A DNA stretch of 64,000 bases from Vibrio mangrovi (GTDB lineage: Bacteria > Pseudomonadota > Gammaproteobacteria > Enterobacterales > Vibrionaceae). The notes under the pieces were generated by a model. The model was not told the DNA's origin. It saw only the letters and a program-made list of their open reading frames with translations, and did no database searches. Each line of letters begins with the position of its first letter. The first letter of the stretch is position 1. Below are positions 44,741 through 53,037 of the stretch, one piece after another. The position numbers were made by a program, and so were the translations under genes. The DNA is taken from positions 1,240,001 to 1,304,000 of the forward strand of contig NZ_AP024883.1 of the NCBI RefSeq assembly GCF_024346955.1, in the 5' to 3' direction.

Positions 44741-44913
44741 GATGTGCTCCTGATTGAAAATCGTAGAACGAGCACTGTTAAGTATATCTGAGAACAGCTG
44801 AAGCGCCGGATGAAAGCATCAGAATTTAACATTTTTGCAAAGAAAATATTGGTGGCTCAGGGAGTTCCGGAGAGGTGAACATTTGACTCTCAACACAAAC
44901 TTGATGCAACGTA

Positions 44914-44929
44914 CGTGATGCCTGTCACG
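44914..44929. promoter_or_regulatory. CRP-like site between pykA and mlc
   Basis: CGTGATGCCTGTCACG, one mismatch per half from TGTGA-N6-TCACA, 76 bases before the mlc start. Regulation of mlc by CRP is known in Escherichia coli. Confidence 0.55.
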
Positions 44930-44953
44930 CTCGGATATCAAATCGCTTCACAA

Positions 44954-44969
44954 TTACTTTGCAAAGTAA
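44954..44969. promoter_or_regulatory. 16-base perfect palindrome before mlc
   Basis: TTACTTTGCAAAGTAA, 35 bases before the mlc ATG, so it would overlap the promoter. It is a candidate repressor site, perhaps for Mlc itself. Confidence 0.5.
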
Positions 44970-45004
44970 AAAAATTAGCAGGTTGTTGATTTCTGGAGCA
45001 CATC

Positions 45005-46222
45005 ATGTATACGGCTCAGCCAGGCCATATTGATCATATCAAGCAGATTAATGCTGGTCGCGTTTATAAGCTGATTGATCAAAAAGGTCCTATTTCACGT
45101 ATTGATCTGTCTAAAGAGAGTGAACTTGCTCCGGCAAGTATCACCAAGATTACACGTGAACTGATTGATGCCCATTTGATCCATGAAACCACCGTTCAGG
45201 AAGCGATTAGTCGTGGCCGGCCTGCTGTCGGTTTACAAACCCGGAATGAAGGCTGGCAGTTTCTCTCTATCCGGCTGGGGCGGGGATATCTGACCATTGC
45301 ATTGCATGAATTAAGCGGTGATGTCCTGATTGATACCAAAATCGACATTCACGAAGTTGATCAGGATGATTTACTGGCTCGTTTATTTCACGAAATCGAA
45401 GAGTTTTTTCTGACTTATACTCAACAGCTCGAACGGGTAACCAGTATTGCTGTGACACTTCCCGGTCTGGTGGATGCAGATAATGGTGTGGTATTGCAGA
45501 TGCCCCATTACAATGTGCATAACCTTGAACTGGGAGCTGAAATTTATCAGGTGACCGGCCTGCCGGTTTTTATCGCCAATGATACCCGTGCCTGGGCACT
45601 GGCTGAAAAGTTGTTCGGTCATTCTCAGGAAGACGAGAATTCAGTACTGATTTCAATTCATAACGGTTTGAATGCCGGAGTGATAGTGAATGGACGTGTG
45701 TTGCAGGGAAGGCATGGGAACATCGGTGATTTGGGGCATATTCAGATTGATCCGCAGGGTTTACCGTGTCATTGCGGTAATCGTGGATGCCTGGAAACCG
45801 TAACGAGTTCGAAGGCTCTCCGGGAGCAGGCTATCGCGAGGATTGCAAACGGAGAAGAATCATCTCTGAGCCGACTGACGGAGATATCCATTGAAGATAT
45901 CTGTATGGCCGCAGCTCAGGGCGATCCATTGTCGTGTGACATTATGGATCGGCTGGGAAGACATCTTGGACAAGCCATCGCCATTGTCATTAATATGTTT
46001 AATCCGGAAAAAGTTCTGATCGGCGGTGTCATCAATCAGGCAAAAGCAATTTTATACCCGCCAATGCTGAAGTATATCGAGACGCAAAGTAATCCTGCCT
46101 ATCGGGATCAGGTGAAAATTGTCGAATCCCGTTTCTACAAACAATCGACAATGCCGGGAGCTGCATTGATTAAACAAGCGTTATATGACGGCTCGTTGCT
46201 GATGACCATTGTTGACAGGTAA
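45005..46222 (+). CDS. mlc: Mlc, ROK-family repressor of glucose uptake genes
   Basis: A 405-residue repressor. The N-terminal winged helix-turn-helix (QPGHIDHIKQINAGRVYKLI, LAPASITKITRELI) agrees closely with Escherichia coli Mlc; the ROK domain has the zinc site CHCGNRGCLET and AITLPG-like AVTLPGLVDADNG. Mlc releases DNA when the dephosphorylated EIIB of PtsG binds it at the membrane, linking glucose transport to gene expression. ptsG lies 6 kb away in this window. GGAGC precedes the ATG. Confidence 0.93.
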   Translation: MYTAQPGHIDHIKQINAGRVYKLIDQKGPISRIDLSKESELAPASITKITRELIDAHLIHETTVQEAISRGRPAVGLQTRNEGWQFLSIRLGRGYLTIALHELSGDVLIDTKIDIHEVDQDDLLARLFHEIEEFFLTYTQQLERVTSIAVTLPGLVDADNGVVLQMPHYNVHNLELGAEIYQVTGLPVFIANDTRAWALAEKLFGHSQEDENSVLISIHNGLNAGVIVNGRVLQGRHGNIGDLGHIQIDPQGLPCHCGNRGCLETVTSSKALREQAIARIANGEESSLSRLTEISIEDICMAAAQGDPLSCDIMDRLGRHLGQAIAIVINMFNPEKVLIGGVINQAKAILYPPMLKYIETQSNPAYRDQVKIVESRFYKQSTMPGAALIKQALYDGSLLMTIVDR

Positions 46223-46313
46223 GAGGTAAGATCACTGGCTGATTCCCTGTCATTGTCTATTTTCTGATTTATTCTCCTAGCTTTATCGCTTAATATGTCT
46301 CACAGTTAGTTAG

Positions 46314-46340
46314 TAAAGTATTTTTTACTATTTCCGATAT
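46314..46340 (+). promoter_or_regulatory. Flagellar sigma-28 (FliA) promoter of cheV
   Basis: TAAAGTAT-N11-TCCGATAT: 7 of 8 and 6 of 8 matches to the FliA consensus TAAAGTTT-N11-GCCGATAA, with the exact spacing. It lies 172 bases before the cheV start. Confidence 0.75.
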
Positions 46341-46511
46341 GTTATGTATATCCGTCATTTGGCTATAAGCAAGCATCAGACTGAATCGGGAATGCTGATA
46401 CCGGAAGCCTCATTGTGTCAATGAATACGAGATGCTGGTGGCTGGTGATGCATAACACCCGATGGCGTTTGGGTATATACTATTAACAGTTTTTAATTGG
46501 TGGAAGCTCGT

Positions 46512-47456
46512 ATGTCAGGTGTTTTAAATACGGTTGACCAACGTACGAATCTCGTCGGAGAGAATCGTCTTGAACTGCTCCTTTTCAGTTTGAATAGTCG
46601 ACAGATTTTTGCGATTAATGTGTTTAAAGTCAAAGAAGTGATTAAAGTTCCGGTTTTGACGAAAATGCCCGGTGCACATCCTAATATTACCGGTGTGGCT
46701 TCTCTGCGAGGAGAGCCCGTTCCCGTCATTGACCTGAGAAGAGCAATCGGCTTTCCTCCGCCGAAAACCGAGTCGGAAGAGCAAAACCTGATCATTACCG
46801 AATATAACCGGACTATTCAGGGTTTTCTGGTCGGACAGGTCCGGAATATCATCAATACTGCATGGACAGAGATTCAGCCTCCGCCGCGAACCGCCGGAAG
46901 GGCGAACTATCTGACGGCAATCACGCAGATCAAAGAGCAGGATCAGACGCACATTGTTGAGATTATCGATGTGGAAAAGGTTCTGGCAGAGATCATTCAT
47001 TACGATGTTTCAATTTCGGCAGAAGTTCTGGATCAGAATCTGATGCCGGAAATGGTCGGACGAAAAGTTCTGATTGTCGATGACTCGGCAACCGCCCGGA
47101 ATCAGATTAAAGGTACATTATCTCAACTGGGACTGGAGATTATTGAGTGCAGAGACGGGCTTGAGGCATATCAGTTACTCCGGAGCTGGTGCGATGCCGG
47201 TAAGGATGTGAACAAAGAAATTCTGTTTATGATCACTGATGCAGAAATGCCGGAAATGGACGGTTATAAACTGACCTATGAAATTCGTAATGATGAGCGG
47301 ATGAAAGATCTGCACATTACGTTAAATACTTCACTGAGCGGCAGTTTTAATGAAGCCATGGTAAAAAAAGTCGGTTGTGATCGTTTTATTTCGAAATTTC
47401 AGCCGGATATGTTAGTTGAAGTTGCTCAGGATCGGTTGCGGGAAGTTTTATCCTGA
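46512..47456 (+). CDS. cheV: Chemotaxis coupling protein CheV
   Basis: A 314-residue fusion of a CheW-like coupling domain (about 25-165, LLFSLNSRQIFAINVFKVKEV, GVASLRGEPVPVIDLR) and a response-regulator receiver domain (about 185-310, KVLIVDDSATARNQI, phospho-Asp in MITDAEMPEMDGY). It links chemoreceptors to CheA and may tune the pathway through phosphorylation. The start at 46512 matches the family; a TTG at 46497 would only add five residues. Vibrio species carry several cheV genes. Confidence 0.94.
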   Translation: MSGVLNTVDQRTNLVGENRLELLLFSLNSRQIFAINVFKVKEVIKVPVLTKMPGAHPNITGVASLRGEPVPVIDLRRAIGFPPPKTESEEQNLIITEYNRTIQGFLVGQVRNIINTAWTEIQPPPRTAGRANYLTAITQIKEQDQTHIVEIIDVEKVLAEIIHYDVSISAEVLDQNLMPEMVGRKVLIVDDSATARNQIKGTLSQLGLEIIECRDGLEAYQLLRSWCDAGKDVNKEILFMITDAEMPEMDGYKLTYEIRNDERMKDLHITLNTSLSGSFNEAMVKKVGCDRFISKFQPDMLVEVAQDRLREVLS

Positions 47457-47484
47457 ATGTGGCTGATCTGTTTTCCTGTCTGAA

Positions 47485-47588
47485 TTCCGGGTCAGTTTAT
47501 GACCCGGAGTCATATCCAGCGTATGTTGACTATCCTAAGTCGATAGACTTATAAGAAAGCATTAAATCATCATGAAAGGTCAACATAC
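47485..47588. repeat. Nested inverted repeats between cheV and yciK
   Basis: Three dyads in about 100 bases: TCCGGGTCA-GTTTA-TGACCCGGA (47486-47508), then an outer pair GTATGTTGAC (47521-47530) / GTCAACATAC (47579-47588) enclosing TAAGTC-GATA-GACTTA (47536-47551). None has a T run on the plus strand, so they are not ordinary terminators. Confidence 0.7.
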
Positions 47589-47600
47589 CCTCAGTTCGCA

Positions 47601-48344
47601 CTAATCTTTGGTTTGCGCGGCAATACACTCGCCGTGAACTGCCTGACCTTCAGGAGCCATGAGATAAATATATAACGGCATAATATCAAATGGTGTTTTC
47701 AATGTTTCCGGATCTTCAGCCGGAAATGCCTGAGCACGCATTCCTGTCCGGGTACCGCCTGGATTAATCGCATTGACCCGAATATTGGTTTCACTGAGCT
47801 CGTCTGCCAGTATCTGCATCATTCCTTCCGTTGCAAATTTTGAGATTGCATATGTTCCCCAGTACGCCCGGCCCTGATGACCGACTGTTGAGCTCGTGAA
47901 GACAATCCGGGCATCGTCGGACTGATGTAGTAATGGTAATAACGCCTGAGTCATCATCAGTTGTGAACGTACATTGACTTGCATGACATCATCGTAAGTC
48001 GAGAGTTCGATTTGCTCAAACGGGCAAAGTGTTCCCAGCAGACTGGCATTATGAAGAACACCATCCAGATGACCGAACTGGTCCCGGATCGTTTGTGCCA
48101 TGTCACGATAATCCTGCTGAGTTGCTCCATGCAAATCTAAAGGAATAATGGCAGGTTTAGGTGCATCAAGAGATACGATCTCATCGTAAGTCTGCTCAAG
48201 TTTTCTTACCGTTCGTCCCAATAGGATCACAGTGGCTCCATATTGGGCATAACTGATTGCAGCCTGTTTTCCAATTCCGTCTCCGGCTCCGGTAACCAGA
48301 ATAACACGGTCTTTTAGTGTGTTTGATGAAACAGAATAATTCAT
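47601..48344 (-). CDS. yciK: YciK, short-chain dehydrogenase
   Basis: A 247-residue NAD(P)-dependent SDR: VILVTGAGDGIGKQAA, HNASLLG, and the catalytic YAISK. INPGGTRTGMRAQAFPAEDPETLKTP identifies the YciK subgroup. Substrate unknown. Divergent from sohB, as in enterobacteria. Confidence 0.93.
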   Translation of the reverse strand: MNYSVSSNTLKDRVILVTGAGDGIGKQAAISYAQYGATVILLGRTVRKLEQTYDEIVSLDAPKPAIIPLDLHGATQQDYRDMAQTIRDQFGHLDGVLHNASLLGTLCPFEQIELSTYDDVMQVNVRSQLMMTQALLPLLHQSDDARIVFTSSTVGHQGRAYWGTYAISKFATEGMMQILADELSETNIRVNAINPGGTRTGMRAQAFPAEDPETLKTPFDIMPLYIYLMAPEGQAVHGECIAAQTKD

Positions 48345-48419
48345 CTAGCCTCCTTTTGTTATGCTTTGTTGTTTAAGACAGTTACAATACACCAATTCGT
48401 ATAGAAGAGGATGAGAACA

Positions 48420-49481
48420 TTGGAATTTTTATTGGATTATGGTCTGTTTCTGGCCAAGATTGCGACGCTGGTTATCGCCATTGTCGCTTTACTGGTTATT
48501 GTGAAATCAGTCAGTGGTAAAGGCCATGGAGCTAAAGGCGAACTGGAAATTACCGATCTAACGGAAAAGTATAAACAGACCACGCATCAACTAGAAGAGT
48601 ATATGCATGATGATGCTTATATGAAAGCGCGGGATAAAGCTGAGAAGAAAAAAGAGAAAGCCAAACATAAGTCTGCCGAAAAAGAGATCAAAAAGGCAGC
48701 AAAAGAAGGAGATCTGGAGTCTCAGCGGGAGCCGCACCTGTTTGTACTTGATTTTCATGGCAGTATTGATGCGAAAGAGGTGACCTCTCTCCGGGAAGAA
48801 GTTTCTGCAATTCTGGCCGTTGCCAAATCCGGGGACGAAGTGTTGCTGCGGCTCGAATCCGGTGGGGGTATGGTTCATGGTTATGGCTTGGCAGCTTCAC
48901 AGCTTGATCGTCTGAAATCTGCCGGTTTACCGCTGACGATTGCAGTTGATAAAGTTGCTGCCAGTGGTGGTTATATGATGGCCTGTATCGCAGACAAACT
49001 GGTTGCTGCTCCTTTTGCTATTGTCGGTTCAATTGGTGTGATTGCCCAATTACCAAACTTTAATAAGCTGCTGAAAAAGCATGATATTGAATTTGAGCAA
49101 CTGACCGCCGGTGAATTTAAGCGTACATTGACGATGTTCGGTGAGAATACGGATAAAGCCCGCGATAAATTTAAACAGGAACTGGAAGAGACTCACGTGC
49201 TGTTTAAGCACTTCATCCGGGAGCACCGTTCATCTCTTGATGTTGATAAAGTCGCTACCGGAGAACACTGGTTTGGAACTCAGGCGAAAGACTTAGGATT
49301 GATTGATGACATCCGGACATCAGATGATTTAGTTATGGATGCCTGCCAGCAGAAGAAGGTTCTTTCTGTCCATTACGTGCAAAAGAAAAAACTGACAGAG
49401 AAACTACCGGGAATTGCCGGGGAAGCGGCAGACCGCGTTTTGCTGAAACTGATCAGTCGGGGACAGCGTCCAATCGTCTGA
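48420..49481 (+). CDS. sohB: Inner-membrane serine protease SohB (peptidase S49)
   Basis: I set the start at TTG 48420: it is 9 bases after GAGG and gives (M)EFLLDYGLFLAKIATLV, which agrees with Escherichia coli SohB (MELLSEYGLFLAKI); the ATG at 48411 touches the GAGG. 353 residues: membrane helix 1-28, Lys-rich linker, then the S49 catalytic domain with Ser in DKVAASGGYMMACIADK and APFAIVGSIGVIAQ. It probably degrades small membrane proteins or peptides. Confidence 0.92.
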   Translation: MEFLLDYGLFLAKIATLVIAIVALLVIVKSVSGKGHGAKGELEITDLTEKYKQTTHQLEEYMHDDAYMKARDKAEKKKEKAKHKSAEKEIKKAAKEGDLESQREPHLFVLDFHGSIDAKEVTSLREEVSAILAVAKSGDEVLLRLESGGGMVHGYGLAASQLDRLKSAGLPLTIAVDKVAASGGYMMACIADKLVAAPFAIVGSIGVIAQLPNFNKLLKKHDIEFEQLTAGEFKRTLTMFGENTDKARDKFKQELEETHVLFKHFIREHRSSLDVDKVATGEHWFGTQAKDLGLIDDIRTSDDLVMDACQQKKVLSVHYVQKKKLTEKLPGIAGEAADRVLLKLISRGQRPIV

Positions 49482-49484
49482 GGA

Positions 49485-49523
49485 GAATCTTGCCCTGTAC
49501 TCTTCCAGGGCAAGACTTCTTAT
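49485..49523 (+). terminator. Terminator of sohB
   Basis: TCTTGCCCTG-TACTCTTC-CAGGGCAAGA followed by CTTCTTATT, a ten-base perfect stem. Confidence 0.8.
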
Positions 49524-49536
49524 TGATGGAGTGAGT

Positions 49537-50583
49537 ATGGCAAGCCTGTATCAAGTCTATTTTCTGATTAATCCACAAATTCATTTACTGGATTTGGCCG
49601 GACCCGTTCAGGCAATTGATGAAGCCAATCGTCTGACACATCAGTTTGACACTCACTTTATTGGTTTTTCCGGTCAGATAGAGAGTCATCAGGGACTGTC
49701 ACTGGCGCATATTGCCTCACCTCCGGACCAACTGCCGGAGCATGCCATTATTTTTGTCTGTGGTTCAAAATACACGGATGACATTTATACCGATGAGATT
49801 TCCCGGCAAAGTATCGACTGGCTGAAAAAAGCTATACGCCCCGATACTTATATTATTGGTGTGTGTACCGGTACTTTTCTGCTTGCCAAAGCAGGGTTGA
49901 GCCGGGGAAAGGAAGTGACGACTCATCATGATCTGGCCGGGGTTCTGGCGACTCAGTTTCCGGAAACTCAGGTTTTGGTTGATCGGATTTTTGTTCACAG
50001 CGGGAACATGATTACCAGTGCCGGTGTCACAGCCGGGGTTGATACGACGCTGTATCTTATCGGTATACTTTCTTCAGTAAAAACCGCCGTGGATGTGGCA
50101 AGAGAACTTGTTGTCCATCGTCGCAGAATGGCTCATGATCCTCAGATTTCCATGCACCTGAAACATCGTAACCATATCAGCCCGCTGATTCATGCTGTTC
50201 AGGATTATATTATGGAAAATCACCGCCAGCCGCTGACGGTCAGCGAGTTATGCCGGTACTTTCGGATATCACAGCGACATCTGCAACGGACGTTCAAGGA
50301 GCAGACCAATACCACGTTGCGGGACTATATTGCCGATATCCGTCTGTATGAAGCCAAGGGATTGATCGAAAATGGCATGGGTGTAGAGCAGGCTGCATAC
50401 TTATCCGGTTTCCCGAATCCCACTTCATTTCGTTCACTGTGGAAAAAACGTTTTGCTTCACTACCCAGTCAGGCTTCTTCCCATTCTTCTCCTATCCTTG
50501 CTGTGGGTGATGCTGTACGGGATAACAGACCTGCGGCAAAAGCTGATAAACCACAGAATAGAACCAACAGTAAAACAACATAG
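49537..50583 (+). CDS. GlxA-type AraC-family transcription regulator
   Basis: A 348-residue regulator: DJ-1/PfpI-like domain (about 4-185, with IGVCTGTFLLAKAGLSRGKEVTTHH and SAGVTAGVDTTLYLI) followed by an AraC double helix-turn-helix (about 215-310, LTVSELCRYFRISQRHLQRTFKEQ, YLSGFPNPTSFRSLWKKRF). Such proteins activate catabolic genes for amines or betaine-related compounds (GbdR is one). The ATG at 49537 is 5 bases after GGAG. The hydrophilic tail after about residue 310 (about 35 residues) is encoded opposite the convergent transporter gene. Confidence 0.88.
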   Translation: MASLYQVYFLINPQIHLLDLAGPVQAIDEANRLTHQFDTHFIGFSGQIESHQGLSLAHIASPPDQLPEHAIIFVCGSKYTDDIYTDEISRQSIDWLKKAIRPDTYIIGVCTGTFLLAKAGLSRGKEVTTHHDLAGVLATQFPETQVLVDRIFVHSGNMITSAGVTAGVDTTLYLIGILSSVKTAVDVARELVVHRRRMAHDPQISMHLKHRNHISPLIHAVQDYIMENHRQPLTVSELCRYFRISQRHLQRTFKEQTNTTLRDYIADIRLYEAKGLIENGMGVEQAAYLSGFPNPTSFRSLWKKRFASLPSQASSHSSPILAVGDAVRDNRPAAKADKPQNRTNSKTT

Positions 50584-51710
50584 TGATAGTGGGCGAAAAC
50601 GTCATATAAAATACCGCCGGCTGACACAGTCAGGAAGACACTAAGCTGATGAGCGGTGAACAAAAAACCAAACAGACGCCCTTTCATCTGTTTGCCGAAG
50701 CAGTTCAGACACATCAGAGAAGTAATGATGACCGTTCCCATATAAGTGAGTCCGAACAGAACTGCAAAAGAAAGGTAAGCAATGCTTGAGTGTGTATCAT
50801 AGATGAGTAGCAGTGAACTGCCCCGAATCAGATAAAGGATGGTTAAAAGTGTGGTCGGTGAGACGTTTCTCAATAACCAGCCAATAATGACTGCCCCACA
50901 TAATTCTGCAATACCCAACAGGCTTAGAGTTGAAGCTGCCACTTCCTGATATGCAGTGATGGATGTGAATTGTTGCTGTATTAAGGGGACAAGGTGAACA
51001 TCAATGAATCCCATTGAGGCACCACATCCGGCAAAAGAAATAGCCAGACAGATGAATACGGGTGTTTTCATCTGGTTCATCACTTGCCGTAGCGTCACCT
51101 GGTTTCTGGATTGTCCGGCATTTACAGATGGCTTGGGAAGTTTGCGATTGAGCAGGAGAATCATCGGTACGACGCCGACCAGAAATATCAGACCAATGAT
51201 CAGGCAGATGGTTGACCATGAGATGAATCCGCTCAGCCAGACCAGAATAGGAGAGAGCAGGATGAAGCCAATTGCTGTCCCATTTGAGATCGCGGCGAAG
51301 GCCATTCCTTTTTGTCGCTGATGAAATACCTGATCAATAAACATTCCCAGTGGAACATAAGTCATGGCTGTCAGCGCATAGGCTGCCAGCACTCCGTAGA
51401 AAGGCAGGAATAATAGGTAACTGTCTGTGAATGTCAGAAGCAGAAAAACCACAACAGTCACTACTGCACCACTGAAGATCGTTGGAAGAGCACCATATCG
51501 ATCGCAAATCCATCCGACGAGCGGAGACATCACTCCGACAGACAGACCAAACAGGGCGCCGGAGACAGACAATTCCCCCTGGCTGACGGAGAGATGTTCC
51601 GTCAGTGGAATAAAATAGATTTGATAGCTGCTTTTAATGGTAGATGCCAGAAAGGTGACACATATTCCGACCACGATCGTCAGGGTGAGTTGAAAACGGG
51701 TAAAAGCCAA
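50469..51710 (-). CDS. Major facilitator superfamily transporter
   Basis: About 413 residues with 12 predicted helices; GLSVGVMSPLVGWICDRYGALPTI is the loop 2-3 motif of the superfamily. The monocarboxylate-like or oxalate/formate-like pattern is possible but the substrate is unknown. I prefer the TTG at 51710, 8 bases after GGAG, since the ATG at 51755 has no ribosome site. Its 3' end overlaps the convergent GlxA-type regulator gene by 115 bases. Confidence 0.85.
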   Translation of the reverse strand: MAFTRFQLTLTIVVGICVTFLASTIKSSYQIYFIPLTEHLSVSQGELSVSGALFGLSVGVMSPLVGWICDRYGALPTIFSGAVVTVVVFLLLTFTDSYLLFLPFYGVLAAYALTAMTYVPLGMFIDQVFHQRQKGMAFAAISNGTAIGFILLSPILVWLSGFISWSTICLIIGLIFLVGVVPMILLLNRKLPKPSVNAGQSRNQVTLRQVMNQMKTPVFICLAISFAGCGASMGFIDVHLVPLIQQQFTSITAYQEVAASTLSLLGIAELCGAVIIGWLLRNVSPTTLLTILYLIRGSSLLLIYDTHSSIAYLSFAVLFGLTYMGTVIITSLMCLNCFGKQMKGRLFGFLFTAHQLSVFLTVSAGGILYDVFAHYHYVVLLLVLFCGLSAFAAGLLSRTASPTARIGEEWEEA

Positions 51711-51885
51711 TGTGCAAACTCCTTTTGTTAAGACACATCCTATGAATGCCATCATTATTAGATAACCGGAAATTTAAATCCGGTGAAAATACGCCATATA
51801 TTCAGCACATTTGTGCACTCACCCTGAGAAAATAGTGGTATATCGTGTAATTTAATATGAGTGCCGATATTCAAGGATGATGTAT

Positions 51886-52956
51886 ATGGTGAATCATGAA
51901 TTGGCGATAGGAATTGATTTAGGGACAACTAACAGCGCGATTGCTGTCTGGAGAAACGGGCAGGCAGAAATCATCCCGAATTCACAGGGTAAATATCTGA
52001 CACCTTCAGTTGTGAGTATGGATGATAATGAGCAGTTATTAGTTGGTGATGCTGCATATTCCCGGTTGATTACAAATCCCCATCAGACAGTTTCTGCATT
52101 TAAACGCTTTCTGGGAACAGAGAAATGTTATCTGCTGGGAGAGCAGCAGTATACACCGGTAGAGCTGTGTGCGCTGGTTCTGAAATCGCTGAAAGCTGAT
52201 GCTGAAGTTTACTTAGAGCAATCCATTCGTAATGTTGTCATTGCTGTTCCTTCTTATTTTAATGACCAGCAGCGGGAAGAAATACACCGTGCTGCAGTGC
52301 TGGCTGATCTCTATGTTGTTCGTCTGATTAATGAACCGGTTGCAGCTTGCCTGGCCTATAGTCTTCATCTGACCCATGAACATCGGTTTCTGGTTTTTGA
52401 TCTGGGTGGCGGGACATTCGATGTCACCGTAGTTGGATTACAGAGAGGAACGCTTGAAGTTCTGGCAGCCACCGGGGATCACCGGCTTGGTGGAGATGAT
52501 TTTACGGCGGCTCTGAGCGTATTTGTCATGAATCAGCTGACATTAAACTCTGAGACGGTGCCTCTGGCGGATTTATCGAAGATATTTCAGGTTTGTGAAC
52601 AGGCGAAACAGCATTTTTCTACGGAAACAAAGATTATTTTACCCGCGCCCTGGAATCAGGAAATTGTTGTTACAGAAGCTGAGCTTGAGCAGATATGGCA
52701 GGGTCTACTCAGACGGTTAGCTCTTTCCGTGAAGCAGGTATTATTTGATGCGCATCTTGAATCAAAAGATATTGATGAGTTGATTTTTGTTGGCGGTGCG
52801 ACCCGGCTACGGGAAGTTTATCAGATGGTCATTCGTCAGGTGGGGCGCTTTGGCAGAATTGCCTGGGATCCGGATTTAGTCATTGCGATGGGAGCTGCGG
52901 TTGTATCGAGTGGAATGACTGTACAGACGATCGTCGGTCATTCACTTCAGGTATAA
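51886..52956 (+). CDS. Hsp70-like protein with ATPase domain only (HscC-related)
   Basis: A 356-residue Hsp70 nucleotide-binding domain: IGIDLGTTNS (phosphate 1), LINEPVAACLAYSL, VFDLGGGTFDVTVV (phosphate 2), FVGGATRLREVY (adenosine). The sequence follows HscC. The frame ends right after the last strand of the domain (ALGAA-like AMGAAVVSSGM), so there is no substrate-binding domain, and no remnant follows in the 80 bases before the terminator. The third ATG (51886) is best, 8 bases after AAGGA. It could be a regulatory ATPase or a decayed chaperone; the motifs are intact, favouring function. Confidence 0.85.
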   Translation: MVNHELAIGIDLGTTNSAIAVWRNGQAEIIPNSQGKYLTPSVVSMDDNEQLLVGDAAYSRLITNPHQTVSAFKRFLGTEKCYLLGEQQYTPVELCALVLKSLKADAEVYLEQSIRNVVIAVPSYFNDQQREEIHRAAVLADLYVVRLINEPVAACLAYSLHLTHEHRFLVFDLGGGTFDVTVVGLQRGTLEVLAATGDHRLGGDDFTAALSVFVMNQLTLNSETVPLADLSKIFQVCEQAKQHFSTETKIILPAPWNQEIVVTEAELEQIWQGLLRRLALSVKQVLFDAHLESKDIDELIFVGGATRLREVYQMVIRQVGRFGRIAWDPDLVIAMGAAVVSSGMTVQTIVGHSLQV

Positions 52957-52983
52957 AACAGGAAGTATCGAGCAACAGAGAAC

Positions 52984-53023
52984 AAAAACGTATTCTGTTC
53001 CGGTGTGGAGCCAGAATACGTTT
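52984..53023 (-). terminator. Terminator of the Cu/Zn permease gene
   Basis: AAACGTATTCTG / CAGAATACGTTT with a 14-base loop; on the minus strand it continues into TTTTTGTT. It also separates the convergent Hsp70-like gene. Confidence 0.85.
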
Positions 53024-53037
53024 GAGACCAACACCTC

